In this document: positions 17,701 to 26,042 of the stretch, piece by piece
Numbering within the stretch: position 1 is the first letter of the stretch
Layout: each line of letters begins with the position of its first letter
DNA from: Planctomycetales bacterium
Lineage (GTDB): Bacteria; Planctomycetota; Planctomycetia; Isosphaerales; Isosphaeraceae
Length of the DNA stretch: 34,603 nucleotides
Reading direction: 5' to 3'
Assembly: GCA_027459775.1 (NCBI GenBank)
Contig: DAIDHE010000229.1
Location: 1-34,603 of the forward strand
Notes under the pieces: model-generated
Told to the model about the DNA's origin: nothing
Databases searched by the model: none
The model's input: only the letters and a program-made list of their open reading frames with translations
Made by a program: the position numbers and the translations under genes

Positions 17701-20700
17701 CAGCCGCGGGCTCGTTCCCGAGCTCAACCGCTCGAGCACCATGCTCGCCTCGACCAACCCCGTCCAGGTCACCGTCCCCAGCCTGATCCTCGGCAACCCC
17801 GCCTCAGGGACGATCGGCAACGGCCAGGACGCCTATTTCCAGATCACGCTGCCAGCCGGGCAAGCCGTCGCGATCACCGCCGGGCTCGCCGCTCCGCTCG
17901 GGGGCGAGCTCTATGTGGGATACCAGAGCATCCCCACCACAAGCTCCTCCCTGGAGTCGTCGACTCAGACGACCCAATCGACCCAGCGGATCGTCATCCC
18001 CAACACCCAGGCCGGGACGTACTACGTCCTTCTCCAGGGCGACACGGGCTCAACCGGCGGCAAGCCGTTCACCCTGTCGGCGCAAACTTTGCCGCTCCAG
18101 GTGAGTCGCGCGAGCCCGGCCCAGGCGGGGAACTCGGGGACGACCACGCTCACCATCGAAGGGACGGAGTTCACCGCCGGAACCACGGTCGCCCTCGAAC
18201 CACACGGCGGCGGCGCGGCCCTCGCCGCGAGCCAGGTCACCTTCCAGGGAAGCACCACGCTGTTCGCACAGTTCAACCTCGCCGGGGCGAGCGCGGGCGT
18301 TTATGACGTCGTGGTCATGAACGGCGCACAGATCGCGACCGAGCCTTCGGCGTTCACCGTCTTGAGCGACGCGGCGCCCGGCCACATTTCGTATAACCTG
18401 ACCACGCCCGCGCTCATTCGGCCAGGACGGATCGCCTATCTGACGATCGCCTATTCCAACGACGGCGGCTCGGACGCGCTGGCCCCGATTTTCAACCTCA
18501 CGATCACCAGCGGCAACGCCACCATCGGGCTGCCGGGACAGACCAACCTCACCGACTCGAGCGTCCAGATCCTCGGCGCCGAGACCTCGGGGCCCGCCGG
18601 AACCCTGCCGCCAGGCTATCACGGCACGATCCTGATCCCCATCGAGTCCACGACCCCCATCGACAACGCCCTCATCACCTTCGACCTGCAGGTCGTGACC
18701 GGCGACAGCACGCCAATCGACTGGTCGGCGGTGGAAAGCTCGCTCCAGCCGTCGTACGTCCCGAACGCCGCCTGGGCCGCCGACTTCGCCACTCTGACCG
18801 CGAATTTCGGGCCGACCACCCTGACGTATCTCACCGCGCTTGACAACGAGGCGACCTACCTGAGCCAGCTTGGCGAGTATACGGACGACGTCCAGCGGCT
18901 GTTTGACTTCGCGGTCAACGCGGCCGACAACGCGCTCAACAGCGGTCCGCTCGGCGCAACCGCCGACGCCTCGTTCCCCGTTCCGGGCGCGATCCCGCTC
19001 GCCTTCGACCGCCAGCTCAATTCGTCGATCTCCGGCCGCGACACGATGGGACCCTTCGGCCTGGGCTGGACCGACAATTGGCAGGTGAGCGCCAGCACCG
19101 ACAGCCAGGGGAACGTGACCCTGAGCGATAACGGCACGCTGCTCTTTTTCGTGCCCAATCCCAGCGGCGGCTTCAGCGACACGCCCGGTGAATACGGCAC
19201 TCTCACGCTCGCGAACGGCGCGTACCAGTACACCCAGACCGACGGCACGATCGTCGCGTTCAATACGAACGGCAGCCTGAATTACGAGCAAGACGCGAAC
19301 GGCAATCGGATCACGGCCGGCTACAACGCCAGCGGACAGCTCATCAGCCTGACGGCCTCGAACGGCTCGGCGATCACGATCGCGTACAACACCCAGGGAT
19401 TGATCGGCTCGGTCACCGACCCCGCCGGCCAGACCACGAGCTATTCCTACGACGCGAGCGGCCAGCACCTGCTCTCCTCCACCGGCCTGTTCGGCCCGAC
19501 GACCTACGCCTACGCGACCGGCCCGACGGCGGCGGACGTGAATGCACTTGCATCGATCTCTTATGCGGATGGCACCGGCAGGGCCTATTCCTACGACGCC
19601 CAGGGCCGGCTCGCCAGCGCGGGCGCGCTGGGCGGCGTCGAGACCACGACCTACGCCTACCCCGCGCCCGGCGAATACACGATCACCGACGCCAACGGCA
19701 ATACGACCAAGTTCCTCATCGACGACGGCGGCAACCTGGGCGCGGTCGTCGACCCCCTGGGAAACATCACTCGCTACGCTTACGACGCCAACAGCAACCT
19801 GGTCGCGACCATCGCCGCCGACGGAACCACGACGACTTATGCCTATGATTCCAACGGGAACATGACCAGTTCGACCGACCCCCTGGGCAACACGATCTCG
19901 TTCACCTACAACGCGCTCGGAGAACCGCTGACGTTCACCAACCAATTGGGTTATGTGACGACATATCGATACGATGCGAGCGGAAACCTGCTCCAGACGA
20001 CCAACCCCGACGGCACGATCCAATCGGTCGTCTACAATACGCTCGGCGAGGCGACCGCGTCGACCAATGCCAACGGCCAGACGATCGGCTACGCCTACAA
20101 CACCAACGGCCAGCTCACGACCGAGAACCTGCCCGGCGGCGCGAGCAACACGTATACTTACGATTCCCATGCCAACTTGCTCACGGCGGACGGCGCGGGC
20201 GGGAACTGGTCGTTCACCTACAACAGCCAGAATCTGCCCACCCAGATCATCGAGCCCAATGGCGCCCTGACGGTCCAGTACGGAGTCGACGGCGCCGTCG
20301 CCCAGATCGTCGACCAGACCGGCTTCACCACCAATTATGTTTATGATTCGGCGGGAAGGCTCGCGAAACTGACCGACGCGAACGGCAACCTGATTGCATC
20401 GTATACCTACGACCCGGCCGGGAACATCGCGAGCGAGACCAAGGGCAACGGCACGAGCACGACCTACGCCTACAACGCCATGGGCGCGATCACCTCGATC
20501 ACGAACCTCGCCCCGGGCGGGGCGGTCAACTCGCAATTGGCGTATGCGTATAACTCGGTGGGTCAGGTCGCCTCGATGACCACCGGCGGCGTCACCACGA
20601 CCTACGGCTACGACGCCAACGGCCAGCTCATCTCGGCGACCGCGCCGGGCAGCTCGCTGCTCTACGCCTACGATCCCGCGGGAAATCGCACGTCGACGAC

Positions 20701-23002
20701 GGCCAACGGCGTGGTGACGAACTACGCCTCGAACAGCATGAACGAGTACACCCAGATCGGCGGCACGAGCTACCAGTACGACGCGAATGGCAACCTGATA
20801 GCGGCCACCACCAACGGAGCGACGACCTCGTTCACGTACAACCCGCTCAATCAATTGACGAGCGTGAGCGGACCCGGCGGCGCGTTCTCCTATGTTTACG
20901 ACGCCCTGGGCAATCAGATCGCATCCACGGCGAACGGCCAGACCACCACCAACCTCATCAATCCGTTCGGCGTGGCCGGCCTGGACGCCCAGTTCAACTC
21001 CTCGGGCGCGCTCATCGCGCACTACACCTCGGCCTACGGGCTCGTGAGCCAGGTGAGCGCGAGCGGAACGGCCGCGTATTACGACTTCAATCTCCAGGGC
21101 TCGACGGTCGGGATCACGAACGCCGCCGGCGCGTACGTCAATCAATACACCTATGATCCCTTCGGCCAGGTCACGACCCAGAGCGCGGGGATCGCCAACC
21201 CGTTCACGTTCCTGGGCGACTATGGCGCGACCCAGGCCGGCGCGGGCCTCGTGTTCGTGGGCTCGAGCGCTTATCTGCCCAGCATCGGGCAGTTTCTTTC
21301 CAACAATTCCCAGGGGCTTTTCGGCGGCGACTCGAACCTTCGCACGTTCGTCTCCAACGACCCCACCCAAGCGATCGATCCCGCCGAGACCAACGAGCTC
21401 GTCGTCAACCAGACCGGCGCTTTCGCCGAGATTTCGCTTTCCTCGTTCGGGCTGCCGATCCCGGTCGTGGACAACGTGCTGGACTCGGACTCGATCGCCA
21501 GTTTCTACAACGGCGTCGTACCGCCCCAGACGAACGATCACTTCGCGGGCGAGACGATCGGCGTCAAACATCCCACGCGGCCACATGAACCGCCCAAGCA
21601 CAAGCCGCCCAAGCATACAAAGCATACCAAGAATCATAAGCCACCCAAGCCACCCAAGCCACCCAAACCTCCCAAACCGTCAAAGCCACCGTCGAGTCAC
21701 CACAAAACGCACAGCACGAAACCTCACGACCCCAACGACCTCCTGGGGCCGAGCGGGTTTGGACCGGGCGGGTATTTCACACCCGGCGGCAGCCTGGGAT
21801 ACACGATCGAGTTTTCGAATTCGAGCACGGTCCAGGTTCCCGCCGACAATGTCGTCGTCACCGAGCAGCTCAGCCCGAATCTCGACCTGAGCACGTTCCA
21901 GCTCGGCACGATCGGGTTCGGCGATTACGTGGTGAACGTGCCGCAAGGCCTGACGTCGTACAGCACGCGGGTCGATGCGACGGCCACGCTGGGGGTTTAT
22001 GTCGATGTCGCCGCGAGCCTGGATCTGAGCACCGGGCTGCTCACGGTCACATTCACGTCGCTCGATCCGACGACGCTCGACACCCCCTCGAACCCGCTCG
22101 TTGGGTTCTTGCCCCCCGACACCAGCCCGCCCAACGGCGAGGGCTACATCAACTACACCGTCCAGGCCAAGCCGGGACTGCCCACGGGAGCGGTTTTGAA
22201 CGCCCAGGCGAACATCGTCTTTGACACCAACGCCGCGATCCCGACGCCGCTTGTCACCAATACCATCGAGAACACCCCGCCCACCAGCTCGGTCAATCCC
22301 CTGCCGGCGGCGACCGCCAGCCCGAACTTCACCGTCTCGTGGTCAGGGTCGGACGGCGCGGGCTCGGGTATCGCGAGCTTCGACGTCTTCGTCTCTGACA
22401 ACGGCGGGCCATTCCAGCCGTTCTTGACCGGCACGACGGCGACATCGGCGACCTTCGCCGGCTCGGTCGGCCATACCTACGCGTTTTACAGCGTGGCCAC
22501 CAGCAACGTCGGCCTGGTCCAGCCCACCCCCACGGCCGCCCAGGCCGCCGTCGCCATCGTCCCCATTCCCCCCCCGCCGACCATCATCGGCGAGACCCTG
22601 CTCTTCAACCGCAAGTTCAACAAACGCCACAAACCCGTGGGCAAGCCGATCTTCGCCGGTTTCGAGCTCGACTACAGCACCGCCATGAACGCCGCCGCCG
22701 CCGGCAACCCCGCCAATTACCAGGTCGATTGGCTCTCGATCAAACATATCAAGAAGAAAGTCGTCATTCAGTCCCACCCGGTCCCGATCCGTGTCCAGTA
22801 CAACGCCGCCAACAACACCGTCGACCTGTTGCTCTCGAAACGGCAGGCCTTCGCCCAGGGGGGCCGGATCACCGTCGTCGCGACGCCCCCTGGCGGGGTC
22901 GCAAGCGCGGCCGGGGCGTTGCTCGATGGCAATAATCAAGGAGTGGCCGGCGACAACGGAACCTTCACGATTCTGCCCAAGGCCCGCGGTATCACCCGGT
23001 AA
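14744..23002 (+). CDS. Giant secreted RHS/YD-repeat surface protein with beta-helical N-terminal region
   Basis: A 2752-residue protein with GGAG 8 bases before ATG. Residues 26-34 read LLEERRLLS, the planctomycete secretion-associated LEPR-like motif after a basic leader. Residues 35-880 are Gly/Thr/Ser/Asn-rich autotransporter-type repeats (GGTITVGSGT; NTGTMTI), likely a beta-helix. Then come a CARDB-like domain (about 890-1010), a pre-peptidase C-terminal-like domain (1014-1110) and an IPT/TIG-like domain (1119-1206). An RHS start (IPLAFDRQLNSSISGRDTMG, about 1416) leads to YD repeats (about 1512-2130) and the RHS core YTYDPFGQV...YLPSIGQFLS...NDPTQAIDP (2136-2213). Where a toxin normally follows there is a Lys/Pro/His linker (2276-2333), then the DPNDLLGPSGFGPGG domain (about 2330-2510), an Ig/FN3-like part and a basic C-terminus. 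It is most likely an adhesin or surface polymer protein. It is divergent from the sigma/kinase pair. Confidence 0.9.
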   Translation: MDRQKNRHTRRPIRAARRGHWPTIELLEERRLLSTVDWIATSSGDWNTASNWSTGQVPGPTDDVVINVSGATPTITISSGGQSVNSITASDPLVLSGGSLTIAAQSTISGPFSLSGGTLFAGPSMTLAGATTWTSGTLNLNFNTVTNTGTMTITAGSGEALWGSNNGFAQTGGSLANQGTINQTGSLILFLHPEINNSASGTYDFTGDSSIVASDGGGSIVNTGLIEKTGGTGTSSIANSIPLDNQGGVITAASGLLSIAGGGTNTGGTYNASTGATIDLSDGSQGSASTYTGSYTGSGGGTINIGTGELEIGASGATFDFPAGLFRWSSGTLGLNFNTLTNTGSMTIVGGSGLLLNGSDNGFASTGGSFINQGAIEQTGTLVLNVIPQVINTASGTYDFTGNGGIAAGDGGGTVINSGLLEMGSGGAAVTIGVNFTNVTTTLEVPSGTLTMLGSFTNQGGTITVGSGTFSVAGGFTNEGGTITVGSGTLSVAGGFTNEEGVLTLGGGTLNLSASSTLTGGVYNLSQGAAINFLGPIQASGELSASGTGTVDIGNGMTIEVGGVTLDFPGTILQWTGGNIDSALGNLTNLGVMTLAGTSEHEFVQDGTLDNFGTIIQTGSGNLGLHSDSQAPTTLRIEPGASYLIEADSGLDNPFGGQTAIINEGVIRKTAGTGTSTILVNGTLTNTGTIEADSGTLALQATIAQVSGSTLTGGTWNALDGSTLDFPNGTNITTNQANIALGGAGASMAGIGGLTTNFAELSLTNGASFTTTGAFSNTAALTVGAGGAFTVSGDYSQGSAATLNIGLGGASAGNNFGQLSITGAATLAGVVNVTAASSFATTTGESFPIVTFASETGAGNLSYAGVSSSRAAVLQPTVAPTNITLTAVSNPVNLVVQPFSVAANAAAGQNLTVAYQVVDQSGNAASGDWTDSVYLSNQPTINATSVLLGRIQHTGGVAANGTYSETLTAPIPGLTPGNYDVIVLADSRGLVPELNRSSTMLASTNPVQVTVPSLILGNPASGTIGNGQDAYFQITLPAGQAVAITAGLAAPLGGELYVGYQSIPTTSSSLESSTQTTQSTQRIVIPNTQAGTYYVLLQGDTGSTGGKPFTLSAQTLPLQVSRASPAQAGNSGTTTLTIEGTEFTAGTTVALEPHGGGAALAASQVTFQGSTTLFAQFNLAGASAGVYDVVVMNGAQIATEPSAFTVLSDAAPGHISYNLTTPALIRPGRIAYLTIAYSNDGGSDALAPIFNLTITSGNATIGLPGQTNLTDSSVQILGAETSGPAGTLPPGYHGTILIPIESTTPIDNALITFDLQVVTGDSTPIDWSAVESSLQPSYVPNAAWAADFATLTANFGPTTLTYLTALDNEATYLSQLGEYTDDVQRLFDFAVNAADNALNSGPLGATADASFPVPGAIPLAFDRQLNSSISGRDTMGPFGLGWTDNWQVSASTDSQGNVTLSDNGTLLFFVPNPSGGFSDTPGEYGTLTLANGAYQYTQTDGTIVAFNTNGSLNYEQDANGNRITAGYNASGQLISLTASNGSAITIAYNTQGLIGSVTDPAGQTTSYSYDASGQHLLSSTGLFGPTTYAYATGPTAADVNALASISYADGTGRAYSYDAQGRLASAGALGGVETTTYAYPAPGEYTITDANGNTTKFLIDDGGNLGAVVDPLGNITRYAYDANSNLVATIAADGTTTTYAYDSNGNMTSSTDPLGNTISFTYNALGEPLTFTNQLGYVTTYRYDASGNLLQTTNPDGTIQSVVYNTLGEATASTNANGQTIGYAYNTNGQLTTENLPGGASNTYTYDSHANLLTADGAGGNWSFTYNSQNLPTQIIEPNGALTVQYGVDGAVAQIVDQTGFTTNYVYDSAGRLAKLTDANGNLIASYTYDPAGNIASETKGNGTSTTYAYNAMGAITSITNLAPGGAVNSQLAYAYNSVGQVASMTTGGVTTTYGYDANGQLISATAPGSSLLYAYDPAGNRTSTTANGVVTNYASNSMNEYTQIGGTSYQYDANGNLIAATTNGATTSFTYNPLNQLTSVSGPGGAFSYVYDALGNQIASTANGQTTTNLINPFGVAGLDAQFNSSGALIAHYTSAYGLVSQVSASGTAAYYDFNLQGSTVGITNAAGAYVNQYTYDPFGQVTTQSAGIANPFTFLGDYGATQAGAGLVFVGSSAYLPSIGQFLSNNSQGLFGGDSNLRTFVSNDPTQAIDPAETNELVVNQTGAFAEISLSSFGLPIPVVDNVLDSDSIASFYNGVVPPQTNDHFAGETIGVKHPTRPHEPPKHKPPKHTKHTKNHKPPKPPKPPKPPKPSKPPSSHHKTHSTKPHDPNDLLGPSGFGPGGYFTPGGSLGYTIEFSNSSTVQVPADNVVVTEQLSPNLDLSTFQLGTIGFGDYVVNVPQGLTSYSTRVDATATLGVYVDVAASLDLSTGLLTVTFTSLDPTTLDTPSNPLVGFLPPDTSPPNGEGYINYTVQAKPGLPTGAVLNAQANIVFDTNAAIPTPLVTNTIENTPPTSSVNPLPAATASPNFTVSWSGSDGAGSGIASFDVFVSDNGGPFQPFLTGTTATSATFAGSVGHTYAFYSVATSNVGLVQPTPTAAQAAVAIVPIPPPPTIIGETLLFNRKFNKRHKPVGKPIFAGFELDYSTAMNAAAAGNPANYQVDWLSIKHIKKKVVIQSHPVPIRVQYNAANNTVDLLLSKRQAFAQGGRITVVATPPGGVASAAGALLDGNNQGVAGDNGTFTILPKARGITR
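16081..16260 (+). repeat. Three tandem 60-bp repeats inside the giant gene
   Basis: Three consecutive 60-base units (16081-16140, 16141-16200, 16201-16260) encode a 20-residue motif with FTNEGGTITVGSGT. Copies 2 and 3 differ at 9 of 60 positions and copies 1 and 2 at 11 of 60. In copies 1 and 2 the last 20 bases are identical. This suggests recent duplication or gene conversion of one beta-helix rung. Confidence 0.85.
21593..21700 (+). repeat. Lys/Pro/His-coding low-complexity repeat (9-bp unit)
   Basis: Short tandem units of AAGCCACCC type encode KPP and KH runs in a linker between the RHS core and the C-terminal domains. The strongly basic, proline-rich stretch is likely extended. It could bind acidic polymers or span the cell wall. 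Such repeats are prone to slippage and length change. Confidence 0.75.
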
Positions 23003-23155
23003 GGGCCCGAGCCGAGAGCCGGCAAGGCGAAGGGGGCGCGCGCGGACGCATCCCCTCGCCACTGCCCCGTTGACCCCGGCACGCATGTCGTTTACTCCAG
23101 ACGGATCGAGTCCACGGGTTTTCCCACCTCCACATGGAAGGCGAGTCGATCGATC

Positions 23156-24007
23156 ATGCGCATCGTGAAATACACCCAGAGTGACCCAGCTTCCGCCGCG
23201 GCGGGCCTCTTGCAAGACGGCCAGGTGATTCCGCTGACGACCGGAACGCATTGTCTCACCAGTTTGCTCCACTCGGCCGATCCCGCCTCAACCATCGCCG
23301 GGCTCCGCGCCAGGGCGGGAGCGGCCATTCCCCTGAGCGCTGTCCAGATTCTGGCCCCCATCGACAACCAAGAAGTCTGGGGCGCGGGCGTCACCTACGA
23401 ACGAAGCAAAAGTGCTCGCGAGCGGGAATCCGACGACGCGGCCGTCTTCTATGATCGCGTCTATCGAGCGGATCGGCCGGAACTGTTTTTCAAGGCGACT
23501 CCGAATCGCGTGGCGGGACCGGGGGGCGTCGTGCGCGTTCGGGCGGACTCAAAGTGGTCGGTGCCCGAGCCAGAGCTTGCGCTCGTGATCAACCCCAGGC
23601 TCGAGCTGGTCGGGTACACGATCGGCAACGACATGAGCGCCCGCGACATCGAGGGCTCGAACCCGCTCTATCTGCCGCAGGCCAAGGTCTATTCCGGATG
23701 CTGCGCCCTCGGGCCCTGCATCGCGCTCACGGCTGGGTTTCCCGAGCTCGAGACGGTGGGGATCGAGCTCGTGATCACGCGCGACGGCGGAACGGCGTTT
23801 TCCGGTTCGACCTCGCTGGCTCGGATGGCCCGGACGTTCGAGGAGCTGATCGACTGGCTGGGACGCGAAAACGAGTTTCCCGAGGGAGTGGTGTTGCTCA
23901 CGGGGACGGGCGTCATTCCGCCCGACGAGTTCGCGCTTCGCTCCGGCGACCGGGTCGCGATCACGATCGACGGGATCGGGAAGCTCGAGAACGCGGTCGG
24001 ATCGTAA
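23156..24007 (+). CDS. Fumarylacetoacetate hydrolase (FAH) family protein
   Basis: A 283-residue enzyme of the FAH superfamily. Members cleave or isomerise 2-keto acid compounds with a bound Mg or Ca ion. The metal site is visible as PEPELALV (the paired Glu residues) and further on in [16 protein letters not shown] and [15 protein letters not shown]. The N-terminal part has [15 protein letters not shown], typical of the subgroup that includes 2-keto-3-deoxy-arabonate dehydratases, so sugar-acid breakdown is a fair guess. The exact substrate cannot be told. The gene stands alone on the plus strand, 153 bases after the giant gene, with no obvious partner. A hairpin at 24029-24055 and a strong one at 24124-24155 follow its stop. 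Confidence 0.88.
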   Translation: MRIVKYTQSDPASAAAGLLQDGQVIPLTTGTHCLTSLLHSADPASTIAGLRARAGAAIPLSAVQILAPIDNQEVWGAGVTYERSKSARERESDDAAVFYDRVYRADRPELFFKATPNRVAGPGGVVRVRADSKWSVPEPELALVINPRLELVGYTIGNDMSARDIEGSNPLYLPQAKVYSGCCALGPCIALTAGFPELETVGIELVITRDGGTAFSGSTSLARMARTFEELIDWLGRENEFPEGVVLLTGTGVIPPDEFALRSGDRVAITIDGIGKLENAVGS

Positions 24008-24028
24008 ACCACCGTCAGGAAAACGAAA

Positions 24029-24055
24029 CCGCCTCCTCGGCGGCCAGGGAGGCGG
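24029..24055 (+). terminator. Hairpin after the FAH gene
   Basis: CCGCCTCC (24029-24036) pairs with GGAGGCGG (24048-24055) across an 11-base loop, starting 22 bases after the stop. There is no U-run, so termination is only possible, not shown. Confidence 0.35.
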
Positions 24056-24123
24056 AATTGGAATCGCACAGGAAGTCGAGGCGGGAAGGGGCCTGAGCCG
24101 ATCCCCGTCGAGGGGAAGAAGTC

Positions 24124-24155
24124 GGGCGGCCTGGCGAGGAAACGCCAGGCCGCCC
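24124..24155. terminator. Strong perfect hairpin between convergent genes (bidirectional terminator candidate)
   Basis: GGGCGGCCTGGCG (24124-24136) and CGCCAGGCCGCCC (24143-24155) form a perfect 13-bp stem with a 6-base AGGAAA loop. It lies between the convergent stops of the FAH gene (24007, +) and the lipoprotein gene (24161, -). It has no clear T-run on either side. Confidence 0.7.
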
Positions 24156-24160
24156 TGGGA

Positions 24161-24379
24161 TCACTTCTTGGGTTCACCCTTCGCGGCGTCCGGGGTGGGC
24201 GCGGGGGCGGGAGCGGCCTTGGTTTCGGGGCCCTTGCCAGGAGGCGTCGCGCCGGGCGCGGCCTTGGGCACGGGCGAGGGGGTGGCCTCAGGGGCCTCCT
24301 CGGCACAACCAGCAACCAAAAACATCGTGAGCGCCAAGCTCGCCAGCATCGAGCCAGCCTTGATGCCAAACTTCACCAT
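24161..24379 (-). CDS. Small secreted lipoprotein with Pro/Ala-rich tail
   Basis: A 72-residue protein. The N-terminus MVKFGIKAGS leads into the hydrophobic MLASLALTMFLVAGC, a signal peptide II with lipobox VAGC, so the Cys should be lipidated after cleavage. The remaining about 45 residues are Pro/Ala/Lys/Glu-rich with no folded domain visible. The start at ATG 24379 is supported by AAGGAG 10 bases upstream; the open frame starts earlier at 24448. The function is unknown; short lipoproteins with such tails are common in planctomycetes. A good promoter with a perfect TATAAT lies about 140 bases upstream. Confidence 0.72.
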   Translation of the reverse strand: MVKFGIKAGSMLASLALTMFLVAGCAEEAPEATPSPVPKAAPGATPPGKGPETKAAPAPAPTPDAAKGEPKK

Positions 24380-24516
24380 CTTGGGGAAACTCCTTGAAAA
24401 ACCGCGGTGAGACCAGGCGTCGCAAGCTCGATCTCCCAGTCGGCACATGCTTCAGGGCCGTGGATCAAGACGACGCCACGGGCGACGAACCAGCCCCAAA
24501 CGTTCAACCGAGTCGG

Positions 24517-24546
24517 ATTATAGTGAATGCGATTACCACGTCGCAA
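24517..24546 (-). promoter_or_regulatory. Sigma-70-like promoter for the lipoprotein gene
   Basis: On the minus strand TTGCGA (24541-24546) and a perfect TATAAT (24517-24522) are 18 bases apart, in the 451-base gap between the lipoprotein and the second acyl carrier protein gene. It implies a 5' leader of about 130 bases. The rest of that gap shows nothing further I can support. Confidence 0.5.
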
Positions 24547-24830
24547 CCAAGTTCCGGCTTTTCCAATCGGGCCGTTGGTTCGTCGCGAAGACTGCCTGCG
24601 ACCGGTCATCGTCCCGGCCAGGCCGCTTCGGCTTGGCTGCACGACTCTGACTTGTGGTCAAGTCCGTGAGCCCGCTCGGACGATGATCCTCGGTAACGAG
24701 CGGAGGATTCGCTCAAAACGAAAGGCGCCTCCAAACGACGGCCGACAGACCTCCTGATACCGTGAGCCGGCCGCTTGCGATCGCACGCGCCTTCCGTTCC
24801 CGCCTGACCGCTCCCTGCTTGAGGCGAGGA

Positions 24831-25112
24831 ATGACGCACTTGATCAGTCCGAAGAGTTCGCACGCCGATCAAACCCTCGCGGTCGTCGCCGACGCGATAC
24901 GGTCGGTGTCCGCTCGGGCCCGGACGGTCCCGATCAGGGCAGAGTCGTTTCTGCTCGAGGATCTCGCGCTCGATTCGCTCGACCTGGTCGCCGTGATCCT
25001 GAGACTTCAGGACCACTTCGACCGTGAGATCGACCCCGACCTGATCCCGAGCTTACGACAGGTCGCCGACCTGGCCAACCCATTCGCCGACCACGAACAA
25101 GTCGCCGCCTGA
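24831..25112 (+). CDS. Acyl carrier protein (second, paralogous)
   Basis: A 93-residue carrier with the phosphopantetheine site LALDSLDLV (Ser49). It shares with the first carrier the pattern ED-L-x-x-DSLDLV-x-VIL-x-x-x-DHFD, so the two are paralogues more alike than expected for unrelated carriers. The frame opens at 24762, but ATG 24831 has GAGG 6 bases upstream and gives a normal length; an N-terminal tail of about 10 residues is still present. It precedes a PlsC-type acyltransferase (178 bases) and a kinase-like gene on the same strand. A dedicated carrier next to an acyltransferase suggests acyl-ACP-dependent acylation. Confidence 0.88.
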   Translation: MTHLISPKSSHADQTLAVVADAIRSVSARARTVPIRAESFLLEDLALDSLDLVAVILRLQDHFDREIDPDLIPSLRQVADLANPFADHEQVAA

Positions 25113-25290
25113 TCGGCCTCGCGCCCGAGTCGTTCCGCTTCGGGGGTCCGCCGGGCGCTTGACCACGCGCGCGAGGTTTGGTCGGATAGAGCTCGTGGCG
25201 ATTCCTTCCCTCACGCTCCTTCGTGCGTGACGACTTCCAAAACCTGGGCGACGCCTCGCCTCGCTCGCGTGGTCACCCACTGGATGGTCC

Positions 25291-26031
25291 ATGAGCGCCT
25301 GGTTGCTGCTCACGCTCATGATTCTGGTGCTCGTGTTGCCGCGGTACGTCGTCGGCGCAGCCTCGACCCGCCGTCGGCCCGAGATCCACGGCTTTCTGCG
25401 GGTCGTGGCCGCGCTGAACACAGTTTACTGCCGGCTCTGGCACCGTTTCGAGCAGGATGGCCCCGCGCCGTTGCCCGCCGCGGGCTCGGCGATCCTGATC
25501 TCGAATCATACTTGCGGCGTCGACCACATGCTGCTTCAGGCGTCGTGCCGGCGACTGCTGGGATTCATGATCGCCCGCGAGTATTACAACAAGAAGTCGA
25601 TCCACTGGATTTGCCGCTATATCGGCTGTATTCCCGTCGATCGCGACGGGCGCGATTTCTCGGCGACGCGGGCCGCGCTTCGGGCGCTTTCGCAGGGACG
25701 AGTGCTGCCGATCTTCCCGGAGGGGAGGATCGTCCCCGAGTCGGGCCGACGGCTCGACCCCATGAAGCCCGGCGCGGCCTATCTCGCGATCCGCGCCCAG
25801 GCCCCGGTGATCCCGGCTTTCATCTGGGGCACTCCTCCGACGAATGAGATCATCCCGTCGCTCAAGACGGCCTCGCACGCTCGCGTGATCTTCGGCCCGC
25901 CCATCGATCTCAGCGATTTTCCCGCTCACCAGGCCGGCGACAAAAAGGCCCAGGCCGAAGTCTGCCGTCGGTTCGAAAAGGCGCTGCTCGCCCTCCGCGA
26001 TCGCTCGATCGGGCTTGGCGACGACTCCTGA
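25291..26031 (+). CDS. PlsC-like 1-acyl-glycerol-3-phosphate acyltransferase family protein
   Basis: A 246-residue membrane-bound acyltransferase. An N-terminal helix (WLLLTLMILVLVLPRYVVG) is followed by the catalytic NHTCGVD (His73-x4-Asp78), the second block IPVDRDGRD (about 114-122), and FPEGRIVPES (FPEGR 142-146). A further block, PVIPAFIWG, follows. These are the standard PlsC motifs I to IV. The family moves an acyl group to lysophosphatidic acid or related acceptors; a role in a special lipid pathway is suggested by the acyl carrier protein gene upstream. Another gene follows after 11 bases, so those two are very likely co-transcribed. The 178-base gap before it carries a small hairpin (25211-25230). 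Confidence 0.87.
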   Translation: MSAWLLLTLMILVLVLPRYVVGAASTRRRPEIHGFLRVVAALNTVYCRLWHRFEQDGPAPLPAAGSAILISNHTCGVDHMLLQASCRRLLGFMIAREYYNKKSIHWICRYIGCIPVDRDGRDFSATRAALRALSQGRVLPIFPEGRIVPESGRRLDPMKPGAAYLAIRAQAPVIPAFIWGTPPTNEIIPSLKTASHARVIFGPPIDLSDFPAHQAGDKKAQAEVCRRFEKALLALRDRSIGLGDDS

Positions 26032-26042
26032 GGCACACATGC

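Noticed and set aside
18050-21637. A 1195-codon open frame on the minus strand opposite the giant gene (with a 636-codon one at 15224-17134)
   Set aside because: It is antisense to a clear YD-repeat protein. Its product is a monotone Val/Gly/Arg/Asp string with no domain, as expected from GC-rich codon bias in repetitive DNA.
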